A stretch of 64,000 nt of DNA from Wujia chipingensis (GCF_014337155.1 NZ_CP060632.1:2177001-2241000), one strand, 5' to 3'; numbered from the stretch's first letter, positions 41,885 through 51,216 are shown. Numbers and translations are program-made. Notes: generated from the letters alone by a model not told the origin.

Positions 41885-44126
41885 GAAGCTCCAGCTCCTT
41901 TTCCTCTACGTGATTGGATAAGATTCGAAATGTTCCATCCGAAAAAGTCTGTACAACCAGCTTATTCACAAATGCACAATCAGAATTTTTATCTGGCCAG
42001 ACACCATCTACATACAGGCTTAAAGTTCCATCTGCATTATATTGATAATCAACCACTTCTCCAAAAGGTGAATATGGATAATTGTACACAATATCCTGAT
42101 AATACACATCTTTTTCCGCATCATAGGTATATGCATTTCGGAGCTGTTCTATGGTAACCGGAAGATATGTTGTCATAATCCGTTCAAACAGGTCGCCCGG
42201 AATGCAATCTGTAGATTCTCTATATGGCTCGCCATATGCAATATGATATAAATCCTCAAAAATTCCATCCATCAGAATATCACTTGCCGTCTCTGTGTTC
42301 CAATCTATCAAAAGCAAATTGTATTTTTGATAATCCAAACCGGATACATATTTCTCCGTCAATGCCTTACACGTATCGGAAAGTGGTTTTACACGCCAAT
42401 AATTACACAGACTCGCATGTACGGGAATATATTTGTAAGCATAGATAAAATATCCCTTTTCTGTATAATTGATAAATTTGACATCATATGCATTTCTTCC
42501 GATCATCGACGGTCTCTTGTTTTCATCTGGTCGAATACCAACATAATACGTTTGTAATTGCCCATTACGATGTACAAATGTAATTCCTGTCAGCAGCCCA
42601 TCCTCCAACACACTATATACAGTTACATCTGCATCTACGCCCTCCTGAACCGACTCATAAAATGCGACTAGCAAATCACCATTTCTCATATCTTCGCCAT
42701 CAGTTACCGCCACGACTCCAGAGTTTGCCAGTCTGCTTACCACCTCACTTCTCTGTTCGTCCGTAAAATTCTTTATATTCGATGTATAAAATAATCCATC
42801 TTCAAGTTCTACGTGTTCATACACATCCCAGATGCTTTCTGCATGCTCCATGATTGATGCATCTATCTGCTCTTTTTCCTCATTCGTCAGCAATTCTGTT
42901 TCCGGCTTTGGAAATATATTGTTTTCATCCGAAATCCCATACCGTTCCTGCCATTCCTCATCCGTATAACGATCACTATGCCACCAATGTTCTCCCTCGG
43001 AATTATTTATTATGCGATTTTGCAAATAATGAATTGTACCATTTTCATTTTTTACTGTTACCATATGTGCAAATAACCGGGAAGTATTTTTCAAAGGAAA
43101 AACCGCATTTACTGTAAGTGTCATTGAACCATCTGCATTTTGCACACAACCGACAACCTCGGAATACGGAATTTCCGCATAATCTATCTCATCCATACTC
43201 CGTGGTCGAAAAAGATATGTTTGTGTGTCCGAATTATACCGAAGCAGTTTGCGCAATGTTTCAACCTCAATCGGAAAATGTTTCCTTATTACATTTTCGA
43301 ATTCATCCTGTGGAATCTGATATTCCATTCCAACCGACAAATCCTCGCTCCTTTTGTATGGACATTCTTTCTGATAACATTCCTGATAAAATTTGACAAA
43401 GATATCATAGAAATCCAGCTGTCCCCAATGTTCAGCGTCCCAATCTACAAGAAATACATTATTCAAACTATACGAAATAGGTTCTATATAAGCTTCATTC
43501 ATTGCCTTATACGCCGCATCTAATGCTTCCACACGAAACGCAATATGTTCCTCTTCCGGTGCCGCAAGCAACGCCGACATCTGATTCGAAACCCAATACC
43601 CTTCTATAAATAAATATCCCTCCTGCGTATAACAAAACTCCGTTGCATCATACTCCTGCAAATCTGAAATCTCCATTTGCTGATTATGATATTGTATACA
43701 CTGTTGCTCAATAGTCACTTTTTCCCCACGTGACAAAAGACGATATACCCAAAACTTCTGATCCACTGCAATACGAAATATAATACAGTCTGCATCCTTT
43801 GTCTGTTTTTTACTCTGAATAAACGCCTGCAATTGTTCTGCACATGCCATATCGACTTTATTTTCCACATCAATAGCAACATATCCAAGTGAGCCAATCC
43901 CCTGCACAATCTGTGTTTGTTTTTGAACATCCGTTATATCATTGCCAGCATCATCATAAATGGATTGATAGACACGCAAGCACTGATCCAGAGTCCCTTC
44001 ATCTAAAATACCAGTCTGCTCCTCTTCGCTTTCAATTCTGATATTTCCCTTTCCGTTGTTGTGCAAACACCCTGTCAAAAGGAATATCATACTTATCACC
44101 ATAGCTATCAAGTGTTGTTTTTTCAT
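41838..44126 (-). CDS. Large lipoprotein with two related halves; likely BlaI-controlled
   Basis: The 762-residue protein has a lipoprotein signal (MVISMIFLLTGC, Cys at about 20). Two related halves of about 360 residues follow. Each begins with a segment of the type VVSRLANSGVVAVTDGEDM / IVQGIGSLGYVAIDVENKVDM, continues through ...YFIYAYKYIP.../...YLFIEGYWVS..., and ends with an NADGSxTLxVxxVxPxKNxSxxFxxxxVV segment. I do not know its function; it resembles lineage-specific lipoproteins of Lachnospiraceae. Its promoter carries two BlaI-type boxes, so it is likely induced by the neighbouring BlaR1/BlaI pair. It has strong AGGAGG. Confidence 0.75.
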   Translation of the reverse strand: MKKQHLIAMVISMIFLLTGCLHNNGKGNIRIESEEEQTGILDEGTLDQCLRVYQSIYDDAGNDITDVQKQTQIVQGIGSLGYVAIDVENKVDMACAEQLQAFIQSKKQTKDADCIIFRIAVDQKFWVYRLLSRGEKVTIEQQCIQYHNQQMEISDLQEYDATEFCYTQEGYLFIEGYWVSNQMSALLAAPEEEHIAFRVEALDAAYKAMNEAYIEPISYSLNNVFLVDWDAEHWGQLDFYDIFVKFYQECYQKECPYKRSEDLSVGMEYQIPQDEFENVIRKHFPIEVETLRKLLRYNSDTQTYLFRPRSMDEIDYAEIPYSEVVGCVQNADGSMTLTVNAVFPLKNTSRLFAHMVTVKNENGTIHYLQNRIINNSEGEHWWHSDRYTDEEWQERYGISDENNIFPKPETELLTNEEKEQIDASIMEHAESIWDVYEHVELEDGLFYTSNIKNFTDEQRSEVVSRLANSGVVAVTDGEDMRNGDLLVAFYESVQEGVDADVTVYSVLEDGLLTGITFVHRNGQLQTYYVGIRPDENKRPSMIGRNAYDVKFINYTEKGYFIYAYKYIPVHASLCNYWRVKPLSDTCKALTEKYVSGLDYQKYNLLLIDWNTETASDILMDGIFEDLYHIAYGEPYRESTDCIPGDLFERIMTTYLPVTIEQLRNAYTYDAEKDVYYQDIVYNYPYSPFGEVVDYQYNADGTLSLYVDGVWPDKNSDCAFVNKLVVQTFSDGTFRILSNHVEEKELELPTIRPRDEALTESPM

Positions 44127-44141
44127 CTGTTTTCCTCCTAA

Positions 44142-44191
44142 TACTACATTTGTAATATTTATATATTACAGCCGTAGTATTAGTTTGTCAA
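44142..44191 (-). promoter_or_regulatory. Lipoprotein promoter with two BlaI/MecI-type boxes
   Basis: TTGACA (44186-44191), 17 bp, TAATAT (44163-44168) on the minus strand. Box B (44164-44179, TATTACAGCCGTAGTA) covers the -10. Box A (44142-44157, TACTACATTTGTAATA) lies at the transcription start and contains the canonical TACA-N2-TGTA. Centres are 22 bp apart, two helical turns. Confidence 0.8.
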
Positions 44192-44442
44192 ATCAAACAA
44201 CATCCCCGATTAACGCAATCCCACGGATATGAATTCCACCCATATTTTAACGTCGCATCAAACTGTTTCGGATAATCGAACACCATATCCTTGCCTATCG
44301 TTATAAAATACCGCGGCAATTTATTCCCATGATACCCATCATTTGAATTCATCTCATACAAAGCGCAATGAATCTGAAATTCCGCTTTTTCATCCATCAG
44401 ATTATACAGTCTGCTCTGCAATTTGCTCCATCGTTTTCCCAT
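44188..44442 (-). CDS. Small hypothetical protein, possibly a truncated SF0329-like protein
   Basis: I start at [19 protein letters not shown] (44442), just after AAGGAGGAG. It has 84 residues. The pattern RWSKLxxR, then IHCALYEMN, then [19 protein letters not shown] recalls a widespread small hypothetical family of about 150 residues. The ending [11 protein letters not shown] is abrupt, so the C-terminal half appears lost. It stops inside the -35 region of the lipoprotein promoter. Confidence 0.5.
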   Translation of the reverse strand: MGKRWSKLQSRLYNLMDEKAEFQIHCALYEMNSNDGYHGNKLPRYFITIGKDMVFDYPKQFDATLKYGWNSYPWDCVNRGCCLI

Positions 44443-44585
44443 GTACTCCTCCTTGGGGACGCTTCTTTTTATGTACACTACGATAGTCATATGATCTTGT
44501 CAACAAAAAAGACTTCCCACTTTTGGTGAAGCCCTTTCTGCATCTATATCTGTAACTACTTACACTGACATCATAAATATATCTC

Positions 44586-45188
44586 TTATTCTCCGGACGT
44601 ATCAATCTCCCCGGTGGCATTGCTGATTGTAGTTTCTACATCCACAACCTCTGGTCCATCTGCAAATGCTTCCGTATTATTTGCTTCTTCGGTTGCGCTT
44701 ACCTGCTCCTTTTCTTCTTCATCCTCCCACAGCGATTTGTGTTCTTTGCGTTTTCGCATCTCCAGCATCGCCGCTGCATTTTTTGCCATCATATAAAGCT
44801 TCGGATCGTATTCCATCAGCTTCTTCTCATCTTTCGCCGGAACCTTGTCCCCATGCATAATGCGCCTTGCAACAAGCATGATCTTGTTCATTTCTTTTGC
44901 CTGATCTGCCATAGCGTCCGACTGCTGTTTGCTTGCTATCTTGTCCGAGATCATGCGCCACTGTTCCATCAGTTTGTCCATGTAATCCTGATATTCCTGT
45001 CTCTTCTCATCAACCGCACTGTATTGCAGCTCAAGAATCGCCGACTCATCCTTGTAAACTTCCGCGCCATTCTCGGTCGTCTTTATCTTCTCTTCGAGTT
45101 TCTGTTTCTGCGCATACAATTCCTTCTGCTTCGAGTAGTAGGTTTTGATCTGTACGTTGTACCGTACTCTCGCATCTTCAATCTTCAT
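44586..45188 (-). CDS. Charged coiled-coil protein, third gene of an unknown operon
   Basis: I start at MKIEDARVRYN (45188), eight bases after AGAGG. The 200-residue protein is largely helical and charged (residues about 10-100 suit a coiled coil), with an acidic tail (EEEKEQVSATEEANNTEAFADGPEVVDVE). It has no signal peptide or membrane helix. It follows the DUF6033-like gene by 11 bp. I recognise no function. Confidence 0.7.
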   Translation of the reverse strand: MKIEDARVRYNVQIKTYYSKQKELYAQKQKLEEKIKTTENGAEVYKDESAILELQYSAVDEKRQEYQDYMDKLMEQWRMISDKIASKQQSDAMADQAKEMNKIMLVARRIMHGDKVPAKDEKKLMEYDPKLYMMAKNAAAMLEMRKRKEHKSLWEDEEEKEQVSATEEANNTEAFADGPEVVDVETTISNATGEIDTSGE

Positions 45189-45199
45189 ACCGGTCACCT

Positions 45200-46072
45200 C
45201 TATCCCCGAAAATCAAATTTCTGTCCAACGCTCTTTTCGCTTTCTGTGAGTACATTTCGCTCGGAGTTCTCATATGCATAAGAAGAAACTTTGTCAATCA
45301 GCTCTTCCATTGAAACGGCTGTGATCTGCACGTATTCCTTCTCATCTGCAATCGTTGTTTCCTCATTTTTGGATTCTTCCGCGCGCTTCTCATCGGCCTT
45401 CTTTTCTGCTGCTTTTTTCTCAGCAAGCTTCTGATCTTTCGCCTTTTCCGCTTTCTTCTGTGCAGCCTTCTTCTCTGCTGCTTTCTTTTCCGCCTTCTTT
45501 TTCGCCGCCTTTTCCACAGTTGCAAAGAAGGTTGCCTTTCCATTTGCATCAACAGACATACCGAAGTTATTTACACTGGCACCGCTGCTTGTCAGACTGT
45601 TTTTTGCCTCCTGCAGCTTTGCCTGTGACATCGCAATAATTCCTTCATATTTTCTCCGGAAAGACTCATCCGTTGCCATCTTCTCAATTTTCTCATCGTC
45701 GATCAGAACAACCTGCTTGCTCGCATTTCCATATGCCGCCGCATTTGCCTGCACCTGTGATTTCATGTCCTTGCTTACAAGTATAAAATCCATATTTCCA
45801 AACTTGGCTTTCAGTTTGTTGTAATAGTCCTTCGCTTTGTCAGACAGCTCCACATTTCCAATCACCGTCCCATATCCGTTCTTCGTTGTCGGGACGAGAG
45901 AACCTGTCGTATCGGCTGGGTTGAAGGTTGTTGTCTTCACGCTGTCTGTCTCTGTTTTCTGTGCATCCGTCTTCTCCGCATTCTTCCGGTCTGTCTTCGT
46001 GTTATTCGTGCGGGTGTTGTTCCACGTGCTGTTCGTCTGCTGATATGCAGATACTCCATATAAATTTGCCAT
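45200..46072 (-). CDS. DUF6033-like protein, second gene of an unknown operon
   Basis: The 290-residue protein reads MANLYGVSAYQQTNSTWNN, then a Thr/Asn/Lys-rich disordered stretch. A folded domain follows (about 65-190: GTVIGNVELSDKAKDYYNKLKAKFGNMDFILVSKDMKSQVQANAAAYGNASKQVVLIDDEKIEKMA). A long Lys/Ala/Glu repeat (KAAEKKAAQKKAEKAKDQ) forms a helix before a short C-terminal domain. It resembles a lineage-specific family that I recall as DUF6033. No signal peptide is present, and the function is unknown. Confidence 0.7.
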   Translation of the reverse strand: MANLYGVSAYQQTNSTWNNTRTNNTKTDRKNAEKTDAQKTETDSVKTTTFNPADTTGSLVPTTKNGYGTVIGNVELSDKAKDYYNKLKAKFGNMDFILVSKDMKSQVQANAAAYGNASKQVVLIDDEKIEKMATDESFRRKYEGIIAMSQAKLQEAKNSLTSSGASVNNFGMSVDANGKATFFATVEKAAKKKAEKKAAEKKAAQKKAEKAKDQKLAEKKAAEKKADEKRAEESKNEETTIADEKEYVQITAVSMEELIDKVSSYAYENSERNVLTESEKSVGQKFDFRG

Positions 46073-46177
46073 TTCTTTCTCTCCCTTCGTCTAATATGTA
46101 ATGCCCCCTCACATCTGTTCGGCGGCTGGTCGTCGGAACCGATCCTAAATATGAACTTCGTTCATATCGGTTCCTCC

Positions 46178-47128
46178 TCATACCTGTGCTGTAAAGCTTC
46201 CTCTGCCACTGTGATTGCGTCGCAGAAATCGTTCGATTTCCTCTGTTATCTCTGTAAATGTCTGTGCAGCTTCCAGCTGCCTGCGTGCCATGCTTGCATC
46301 ACCGGCGGTCTTCGGCGATTCCGGCGGTTTTATTTTTGCATGTGTTTCTACATTTGCAATTTCTACCGTTTCGTATACATCAGACATTTCCGATTTTACA
46401 TCAGATTGCGGTTCATCCACTTCCTCATCCGCTGCATCTGCCTTATTTTTATTGTCGACTTTTGAATCTTCTGTCGTTTCTGTCGTTTCTGCCTGCTCTG
46501 TATCCTTTTGATGCTCCATTTTCTCCGCAGGTTCCTCTGCAGCCTCCCTGCGTAGCTCCTGCTCTTCCGGAAGCTCCTCATATGCCCGGCTCTTCTCAAA
46601 CGCCTGATGTGCATCACGGATCATGCACACCTCATTATTCAGCCGCTGCATAAGCACCACCTTCTTGTCCTTTGGAATATACGGATTGCTTGCGATTTCC
46701 TTTGCCTGTGCCGCAAAGCTTCCCATACGATTCAATTTAAGTCGCTGTACATCTTCCTTTGTCCGGCAATTTTTCAGTGCATTTTCATATGCCTTCTTCT
46801 CCGTCTGCGCTTTCTCATATTCTGCAAGTGCTTCCGGATCATGTTCCTTCAGATACGCAATTTCCTCTTCCGTCAGCGTTCCTCCCGTTTTCAACTTCGT
46901 ATACAGCTCACTGGTCGCAGAACGCTCCCGCTCCGTCTGCGCCTGTCGTTCGAGACTGTCCAACAGGATCTCATCCTGCGTCATACCCTCTGTATCCTTC
47001 TTACTGTTGATATCCTGTTTCTTTTTCTGCCATTTCTGATCCAGCATTTGCAGACTGACCTGACTTTGAATCGTTCCTGTATACATCATCTCACCCCCCG
47101 ATTTATACTGTTTCACCTGTGATTCCAT
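46178..47128 (-). CDS. Coiled-coil hypothetical protein, first gene of an unknown operon
   Basis: The 316-residue hydrophilic protein lacks a signal peptide. The N-terminal half is helical (TIQSQVSLQMLDQKWQKKKQDINSKKDTEGMTQDEILLDSLERQAQTERER), the middle is helical and charged, and residues about 205-260 are acidic and low in complexity. Two starts are possible: 47128 after CGGAG, or MYTGTIQSQ at 47086 after GGGGGG. It is followed after about 105 bp by the DUF6033-like gene on the same strand. I recognise no function. Confidence 0.65.
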   Translation of the reverse strand: MESQVKQYKSGGEMMYTGTIQSQVSLQMLDQKWQKKKQDINSKKDTEGMTQDEILLDSLERQAQTERERSATSELYTKLKTGGTLTEEEIAYLKEHDPEALAEYEKAQTEKKAYENALKNCRTKEDVQRLKLNRMGSFAAQAKEIASNPYIPKDKKVVLMQRLNNEVCMIRDAHQAFEKSRAYEELPEEQELRREAAEEPAEKMEHQKDTEQAETTETTEDSKVDNKNKADAADEEVDEPQSDVKSEMSDVYETVEIANVETHAKIKPPESPKTAGDASMARRQLEAAQTFTEITEEIERFLRRNHSGRGSFTAQV

Positions 47129-47401
47129 GATACATGCTCCGATTTTTTAATCCCAACTATATATCACACATTTTTACATAGGAAATAAACCCACTACAAG
47201 GGTAAAGAAATAATACAGAAATAGGTATAGTAATCCCCTATACCTCTGAAAACCTTATTACTTCATCCTTGAAGTTTTTTGAACTCAATTCCTTTTGAGC
47301 TTTTATATGTATGTTATCGGATTGGGAAGGGGATTGGTTAACCTTTTTTATTCAAGTAATATAAATAAAAGCCAAGAATATATAAATATATCTCTTCTAA
47401 T

Positions 47402-48415
47402 CTAAACAGACGTACACGCCATAGGTTCCACTTCAATCCCCAACGGATCACATACTTTTCTAAGACTTTCTGCGTCACGTTCATTTCCGAAAATGAGCAT
47501 TTTCTTCAGATTTGGGAACTGCTCCATCTCCGATTTTGTTACTTTTCTGAAATCGAATCTTTCGTCTCTTCCGTCCCACTCTGGTGCTATCTGCATATAG
47601 ATTTCGTCGGAACCATCCATATTAATTTCCTTAACCAGCCCTGCAAGACTTGCCGGAATCGGTAATTCCTTAAAGAAGCTTACCGCGGCACGTATATTTT
47701 TATCCGTTTCAAGATTCCAATGTGCTTTTTTGAAAATCATATAATCATATATATCAAAATATGGCTTCAAGACTTCCTGATTGTACATGAGTTCCTGTAT
47801 TACGGCGAGCTTAAAATTAAATGTATCAAATATCAGGCAAGATTCATCCGGAACCATGATATTGTAATTCTCATCACTCTTTGGACGTTCTGGTCTGAAT
47901 CCGATATATACATCTAATAGAATTTGATCTCCATCATAGACTGGAATATCTTTTCTCTTTCGTTCATCTTCTACTTTCAGGACAATATCCATATGAATCT
48001 GCCGAACCATATTCCCCTGCTCATCCTTAATTTCTGAATTATAGCCGTAGCCTAGAATATATGGATATAATCTGTCGCGTGACATATTTTGATTTAAGAC
48101 TTTTAGTCCACCAATATACCGTTTTTCTGTCTTTGATTCTGCGAATACGTTTTCCCCTGTAACATACATCGTCATAGATGTAATATTATGCGTCTCATCT
48201 ATATAAGCTTTCTGTTTTTTTAAGTTCCGAAGATATGCAGTTGCCCCCTCAAACGATATTCCCAGTTCATCATAGAAATATTCACAATGATTATCACTTT
48301 GAACATTTATCCGAGCCTCACCGAATAATGCACGTATATCTTCATAGGAAAGTGGAAATGTCAGCAAATTGCCATTCAATACTACACCATTATCCAAAAC
48401 CTCAACCTGATTCAT
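47402..48415 (-). CDS. DUF6892-like hypothetical protein
   Basis: The 337-residue cytosolic protein has an N-terminal beta-rich part (residues 1-110, VLDNGVVLNGNLLTFPLSYEDIRALFGEAR). The C-terminal domain reads CLIFDTFNFKLAVIQELMYNQEVLKPYFDIYDY...FFKELPIPASLAGLVKEINMDGSDEIYMQIAPEWDGRDERFD, which I recall as DUF6892. Its position in polymorphic-toxin immunity loci elsewhere is only an impression. A short unstructured gap of 270 bp downstream contains the hairpin AGGTATAG/CTATACCT. No partner gene is obvious. Confidence 0.65.
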   Translation of the reverse strand: MNQVEVLDNGVVLNGNLLTFPLSYEDIRALFGEARINVQSDNHCEYFYDELGISFEGATAYLRNLKKQKAYIDETHNITSMTMYVTGENVFAESKTEKRYIGGLKVLNQNMSRDRLYPYILGYGYNSEIKDEQGNMVRQIHMDIVLKVEDERKRKDIPVYDGDQILLDVYIGFRPERPKSDENYNIMVPDESCLIFDTFNFKLAVIQELMYNQEVLKPYFDIYDYMIFKKAHWNLETDKNIRAAVSFFKELPIPASLAGLVKEINMDGSDEIYMQIAPEWDGRDERFDFRKVTKSEMEQFPNLKKMLIFGNERDAESLRKVCDPLGIEVEPMACTSV

Positions 48416-48521
48416 TACTTATTGCACCCCCTCTTTCAACGTTAAATGGGAATTTACGAATATATTGTACCATAACAATTATAATCTTCAAACAATAATC
48501 AGAATCAATGGCATATTGCAC

Positions 48522-48553
48522 AAAAGAGGAAACATCGCACATGCTTCCTCTTT
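48522..48553 (-). terminator. Terminator of the oleate hydratase gene
   Basis: AAAGAGGAA pairs with TTCCTCTTT about 65 bp after the stop, with a short T tail. Confidence 0.6.
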
Positions 48554-48619
48554 CCTTGCTCTTACTTATATTGTCATCTGAGACATTTTGCTTAAATCCA
48601 TATCAGTGAATAATCTCTC

Positions 48620-50413
48620 CTACCGGAGTAATCCACTTTCCTTTAGCAAAATCTCCAGGTCGGTTCCTTCCACAGCTTTTATTACTTTCTTTAAGACAAT
48701 CTTTTCTTTGAGAGAAAGCGGAAGTTCATCAATCGGCTTTTTATCAACTGCATAATATGCGGCCCGCAGCAATTCCCGTACATCGTACTTAGAACCCCAC
48801 ACTTCCGGAACACCACGATCTACGTTCATAAGTGTGTAAACTGCTTCCATACCCGTACGGATGGAGTATTCTGTTGTGAAAATAGTATCTCTCGGTGTCT
48901 CTGCAAACTGTCCCAGGAATGCAAAATTAACAGCGCCTTCCGGAACAACAAGCGGACGATCGCTTTCTTTTCTTGGCTGGAAGAACGCATTGATGTATGG
49001 CATGAAGCAGGTTGTTGTATTGCAGCGATTTTTTGCCCAATCGTCAATCTGATCTGTCGGCACGCCAATGTGATACAGCCACTCCCGGCAAACTTCTTCA
49101 CCTGTACAATCCCGCATTGCCTTCTTTACATAATTTCCTTCTTTATTCGTTGTAAGTGCATATACCCAGATCAAAACCGTATTTTTATCCTGCGCTTTAA
49201 ACTGCGGCTGGCGATTGATTGTCCACGAAAGATACCAGTTATCGGTACTATCCTTCACTGTCACAATTCCTCCGGTTGTTACCTTTCCTTCTCTCGGATC
49301 CCGCTTGCAAATGCTGATAATCTTCTGGATAATCTCTTCATCCGAGGTTTCTACAGTTGCGCTCATCCAGTTTGTTGCTTCAAAATCGTCGCAGAATTTA
49401 TCCGGATTACCATACTCACCATTCTTTGCCTGTGCAGCAATATTCTTCCACAAATCCCAAGATTCGCCTGCACCATTTTTAATCCGGCTCAAATCCGGCG
49501 CTGTATTTTGATCTCCATAGCAGGAAGTATCTGTACAGCATCCATTTGTTATAAAGACCAGATCATCCTCGATCAAATCAATTGTACCCGGTTTTCCATC
49601 CTTCTCATATACGATCTGTGTAGCAGATTTTTTACCATTATCATCTTTGATGACAACATTTTTGACATCCATGCCATACTCGACTGACACACCGTGACTT
49701 TCGAGATATTTTACAAGCGGAAGAATCATGCTCTCGTATTGATTGTATTTCGTAAAGCGGAGTGCGGAAAAATCCGGAAGTCCATCAATATGATGGCAGT
49801 ATCTGCACAAATACCGTTTCATTTCCAATGCAGATGACCATCTCTGGAATGCAAACATGGTCTGCCAGTACAGCCAGAAATTCGTGTCCCAGAAGGAATC
49901 CGGCAATATCTCACTGATTTTCTTATCCTCCAAATCTTTTTCCGGTGTCATAAACAACTTTGACAATGCCAGGGCTGAATCCTTATCAAGTGTAAATTTC
50001 TTATCTGTATGTGCATCCTGCCCGCATTTCTCAGAAGCCCTGCAAAGGGAGTAATTCGGATCATGCTTGTTTAACCAATAATACTCATCCAGAACAGAGA
50101 CGCCCGGCGTCTCTATCGAAGGAACATCCCGGAACATATCCCACATACATTCAAAATGGTTATCCATTTCTCTTCCGCCACGCATGTAGAAGCCTTTTCG
50201 GACATCCTTTCTTCCGTCGCAGCTGCCTCCGGCAAGATCCAGCTTCTCAAGGAGATGAATACGCTCTCCTTTTACCTGCCCATCTCTCACCAGATAAAAG
50301 GCGGCAGAAAGCCCCGCTAATCCTGTTCCAATGATATATGCTGATTTCCGGTCAGCACCCTCCGGTTTTTCTGGTCTTGCAAATGCTTCATAAGTTCCTG
50401 CTGAATAATACAT
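48620..50413 (-). CDS. ohyA: Oleate hydratase (myosin-cross-reactive antigen family)
   Basis: This FAD enzyme adds water to cis-9 double bonds of unsaturated fatty acids, for example oleate to 10-hydroxystearate, which detoxifies them at the membrane. I start at MYYSAGTYEAFARPEKPEG (50413) after AAGGAG; the longer frame is spurious. The 597 residues include the FAD loop AYIIGTGLAGLSAAFYLVRDG, LLEKLDLAGGSCDG, FYMRGGREMDNHFECMWDMF, FVFITNGCCTDTSCYG-like substrate loop and QFAETPRDTIFTTEYSIRTGMEAVY. A TetR-family gene lies upstream on the same strand, and a dyad precedes this gene. Confidence 0.96.
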   Translation of the reverse strand: MYYSAGTYEAFARPEKPEGADRKSAYIIGTGLAGLSAAFYLVRDGQVKGERIHLLEKLDLAGGSCDGRKDVRKGFYMRGGREMDNHFECMWDMFRDVPSIETPGVSVLDEYYWLNKHDPNYSLCRASEKCGQDAHTDKKFTLDKDSALALSKLFMTPEKDLEDKKISEILPDSFWDTNFWLYWQTMFAFQRWSSALEMKRYLCRYCHHIDGLPDFSALRFTKYNQYESMILPLVKYLESHGVSVEYGMDVKNVVIKDDNGKKSATQIVYEKDGKPGTIDLIEDDLVFITNGCCTDTSCYGDQNTAPDLSRIKNGAGESWDLWKNIAAQAKNGEYGNPDKFCDDFEATNWMSATVETSDEEIIQKIISICKRDPREGKVTTGGIVTVKDSTDNWYLSWTINRQPQFKAQDKNTVLIWVYALTTNKEGNYVKKAMRDCTGEEVCREWLYHIGVPTDQIDDWAKNRCNTTTCFMPYINAFFQPRKESDRPLVVPEGAVNFAFLGQFAETPRDTIFTTEYSIRTGMEAVYTLMNVDRGVPEVWGSKYDVRELLRAAYYAVDKKPIDELPLSLKEKIVLKKVIKAVEGTDLEILLKESGLLR

Positions 50414-50461
50414 AATAAACACACTCCTTTTTTGTTTAAACTGTGACATTTTTCTTTGTTT

Positions 50462-50480
50462 CCATATACACAGTATATCC
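50462..50480. promoter_or_regulatory. Dyad upstream of oleate hydratase, candidate TetR-family operator
   Basis: ATATAC and GTATAT are inverted around three bases (within CCATATACACAGTATATCC), about 50 bp before the ohyA start. Confidence 0.5.
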
Positions 50481-50505
50481 ACAAAATCTTCTTCCTACTA
50501 TGCAC

Positions 50506-50541
50506 AAAAAAAGAGAACTGTCATAGAAAGCGACAATCCTC
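50506..50541 (-). terminator. Intrinsic terminator of the TetR-family gene
   Basis: GAGGATTGTC pairs with GACAGTTCTC (two G-U pairs), followed by seven T residues. It means that oleate hydratase is probably transcribed from its own promoter. Confidence 0.8.
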
Positions 50542-50584
50542 TTACATTGCATCCATATACGACAAACCAGCAGATTTGTCGTAA

Positions 50585-51151
50585 TCAGCTCTTGTTCAGT
50601 TTTGCATTATTCAATGCATGTGCGAAAGATCCCTGAATCAATGCATTCAATCTTTCTATGATCTTTTTCGGATCCTCCTTCATTCCCTTGTCAATCCATT
50701 CTAACACCAGTCCAACAAACCCATATTTGTAAAAATCCGCAATGAATGTTTTATCCTCTTCCCGCACAACCATACCTTCCGCTTTTTCCTCGAGTACATC
50801 ATATATCAGCTGATATGTCACTTTATACAAATAGCGGTAAATATATCCTCGCGGAGCATTATGATAGATGTTGACAACAAAAGGTTCGTCCTTTTTCAGC
50901 AGATGAAATATTGCCAGAAATCCTTCCTGCCACGTATCATATGTTTTATTCTGTTTCAGTACATGATCTGCATCTGTTTCGCAAATCCATTCAATCAACT
51001 CATATATATCATGAAAATGATAATAAAAAGTCTGACGGTTTATCCCACACTTTTCCGTAATGTCATTGATTGTTATTTTATCAATCGATTTCTCTAATAA
51101 TAACTCCTTAAACGCAAATGCGATTGCAAACTTTGTCGTTGCCTTGCTCAT
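50585..51151 (-). CDS. TetR-family transcriptional regulator
   Basis: I start at MSKATTKFAIAFAFKELL (51151), after GGAGG, giving 188 residues. The N-terminal DNA-binding domain is typical: LLLEKSIDKITINDITEKCGINRQTFYYHFHDIYELIEWI (about 14-55), with the DhaS/fatty-acid-regulator style YYHF helix. The C-terminal ligand domain (ALIQGSFAHAL at its end) has no assignable ligand. Neighbouring oleate hydratase suggests unsaturated fatty acids as effectors, by inference only. A good promoter precedes it. Confidence 0.92.
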   Translation of the reverse strand: MSKATTKFAIAFAFKELLLEKSIDKITINDITEKCGINRQTFYYHFHDIYELIEWICETDADHVLKQNKTYDTWQEGFLAIFHLLKKDEPFVVNIYHNAPRGYIYRYLYKVTYQLIYDVLEEKAEGMVVREEDKTFIADFYKYGFVGLVLEWIDKGMKEDPKKIIERLNALIQGSFAHALNNAKLNKS

Positions 51152-51216
51152 GCTGCCTGACACCTCCTATCTGTTCCGCTGTTTTCACCTGCCAAACATA
51201 GCTTTGACTAAGTAAA

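Noticed and set aside
45298..45552. Arg/Lys-rich ORF inside the DUF6033-like gene
   Set aside because: Frame-shifted shadow of the Lys/Ala/Glu repeat; no start signal.
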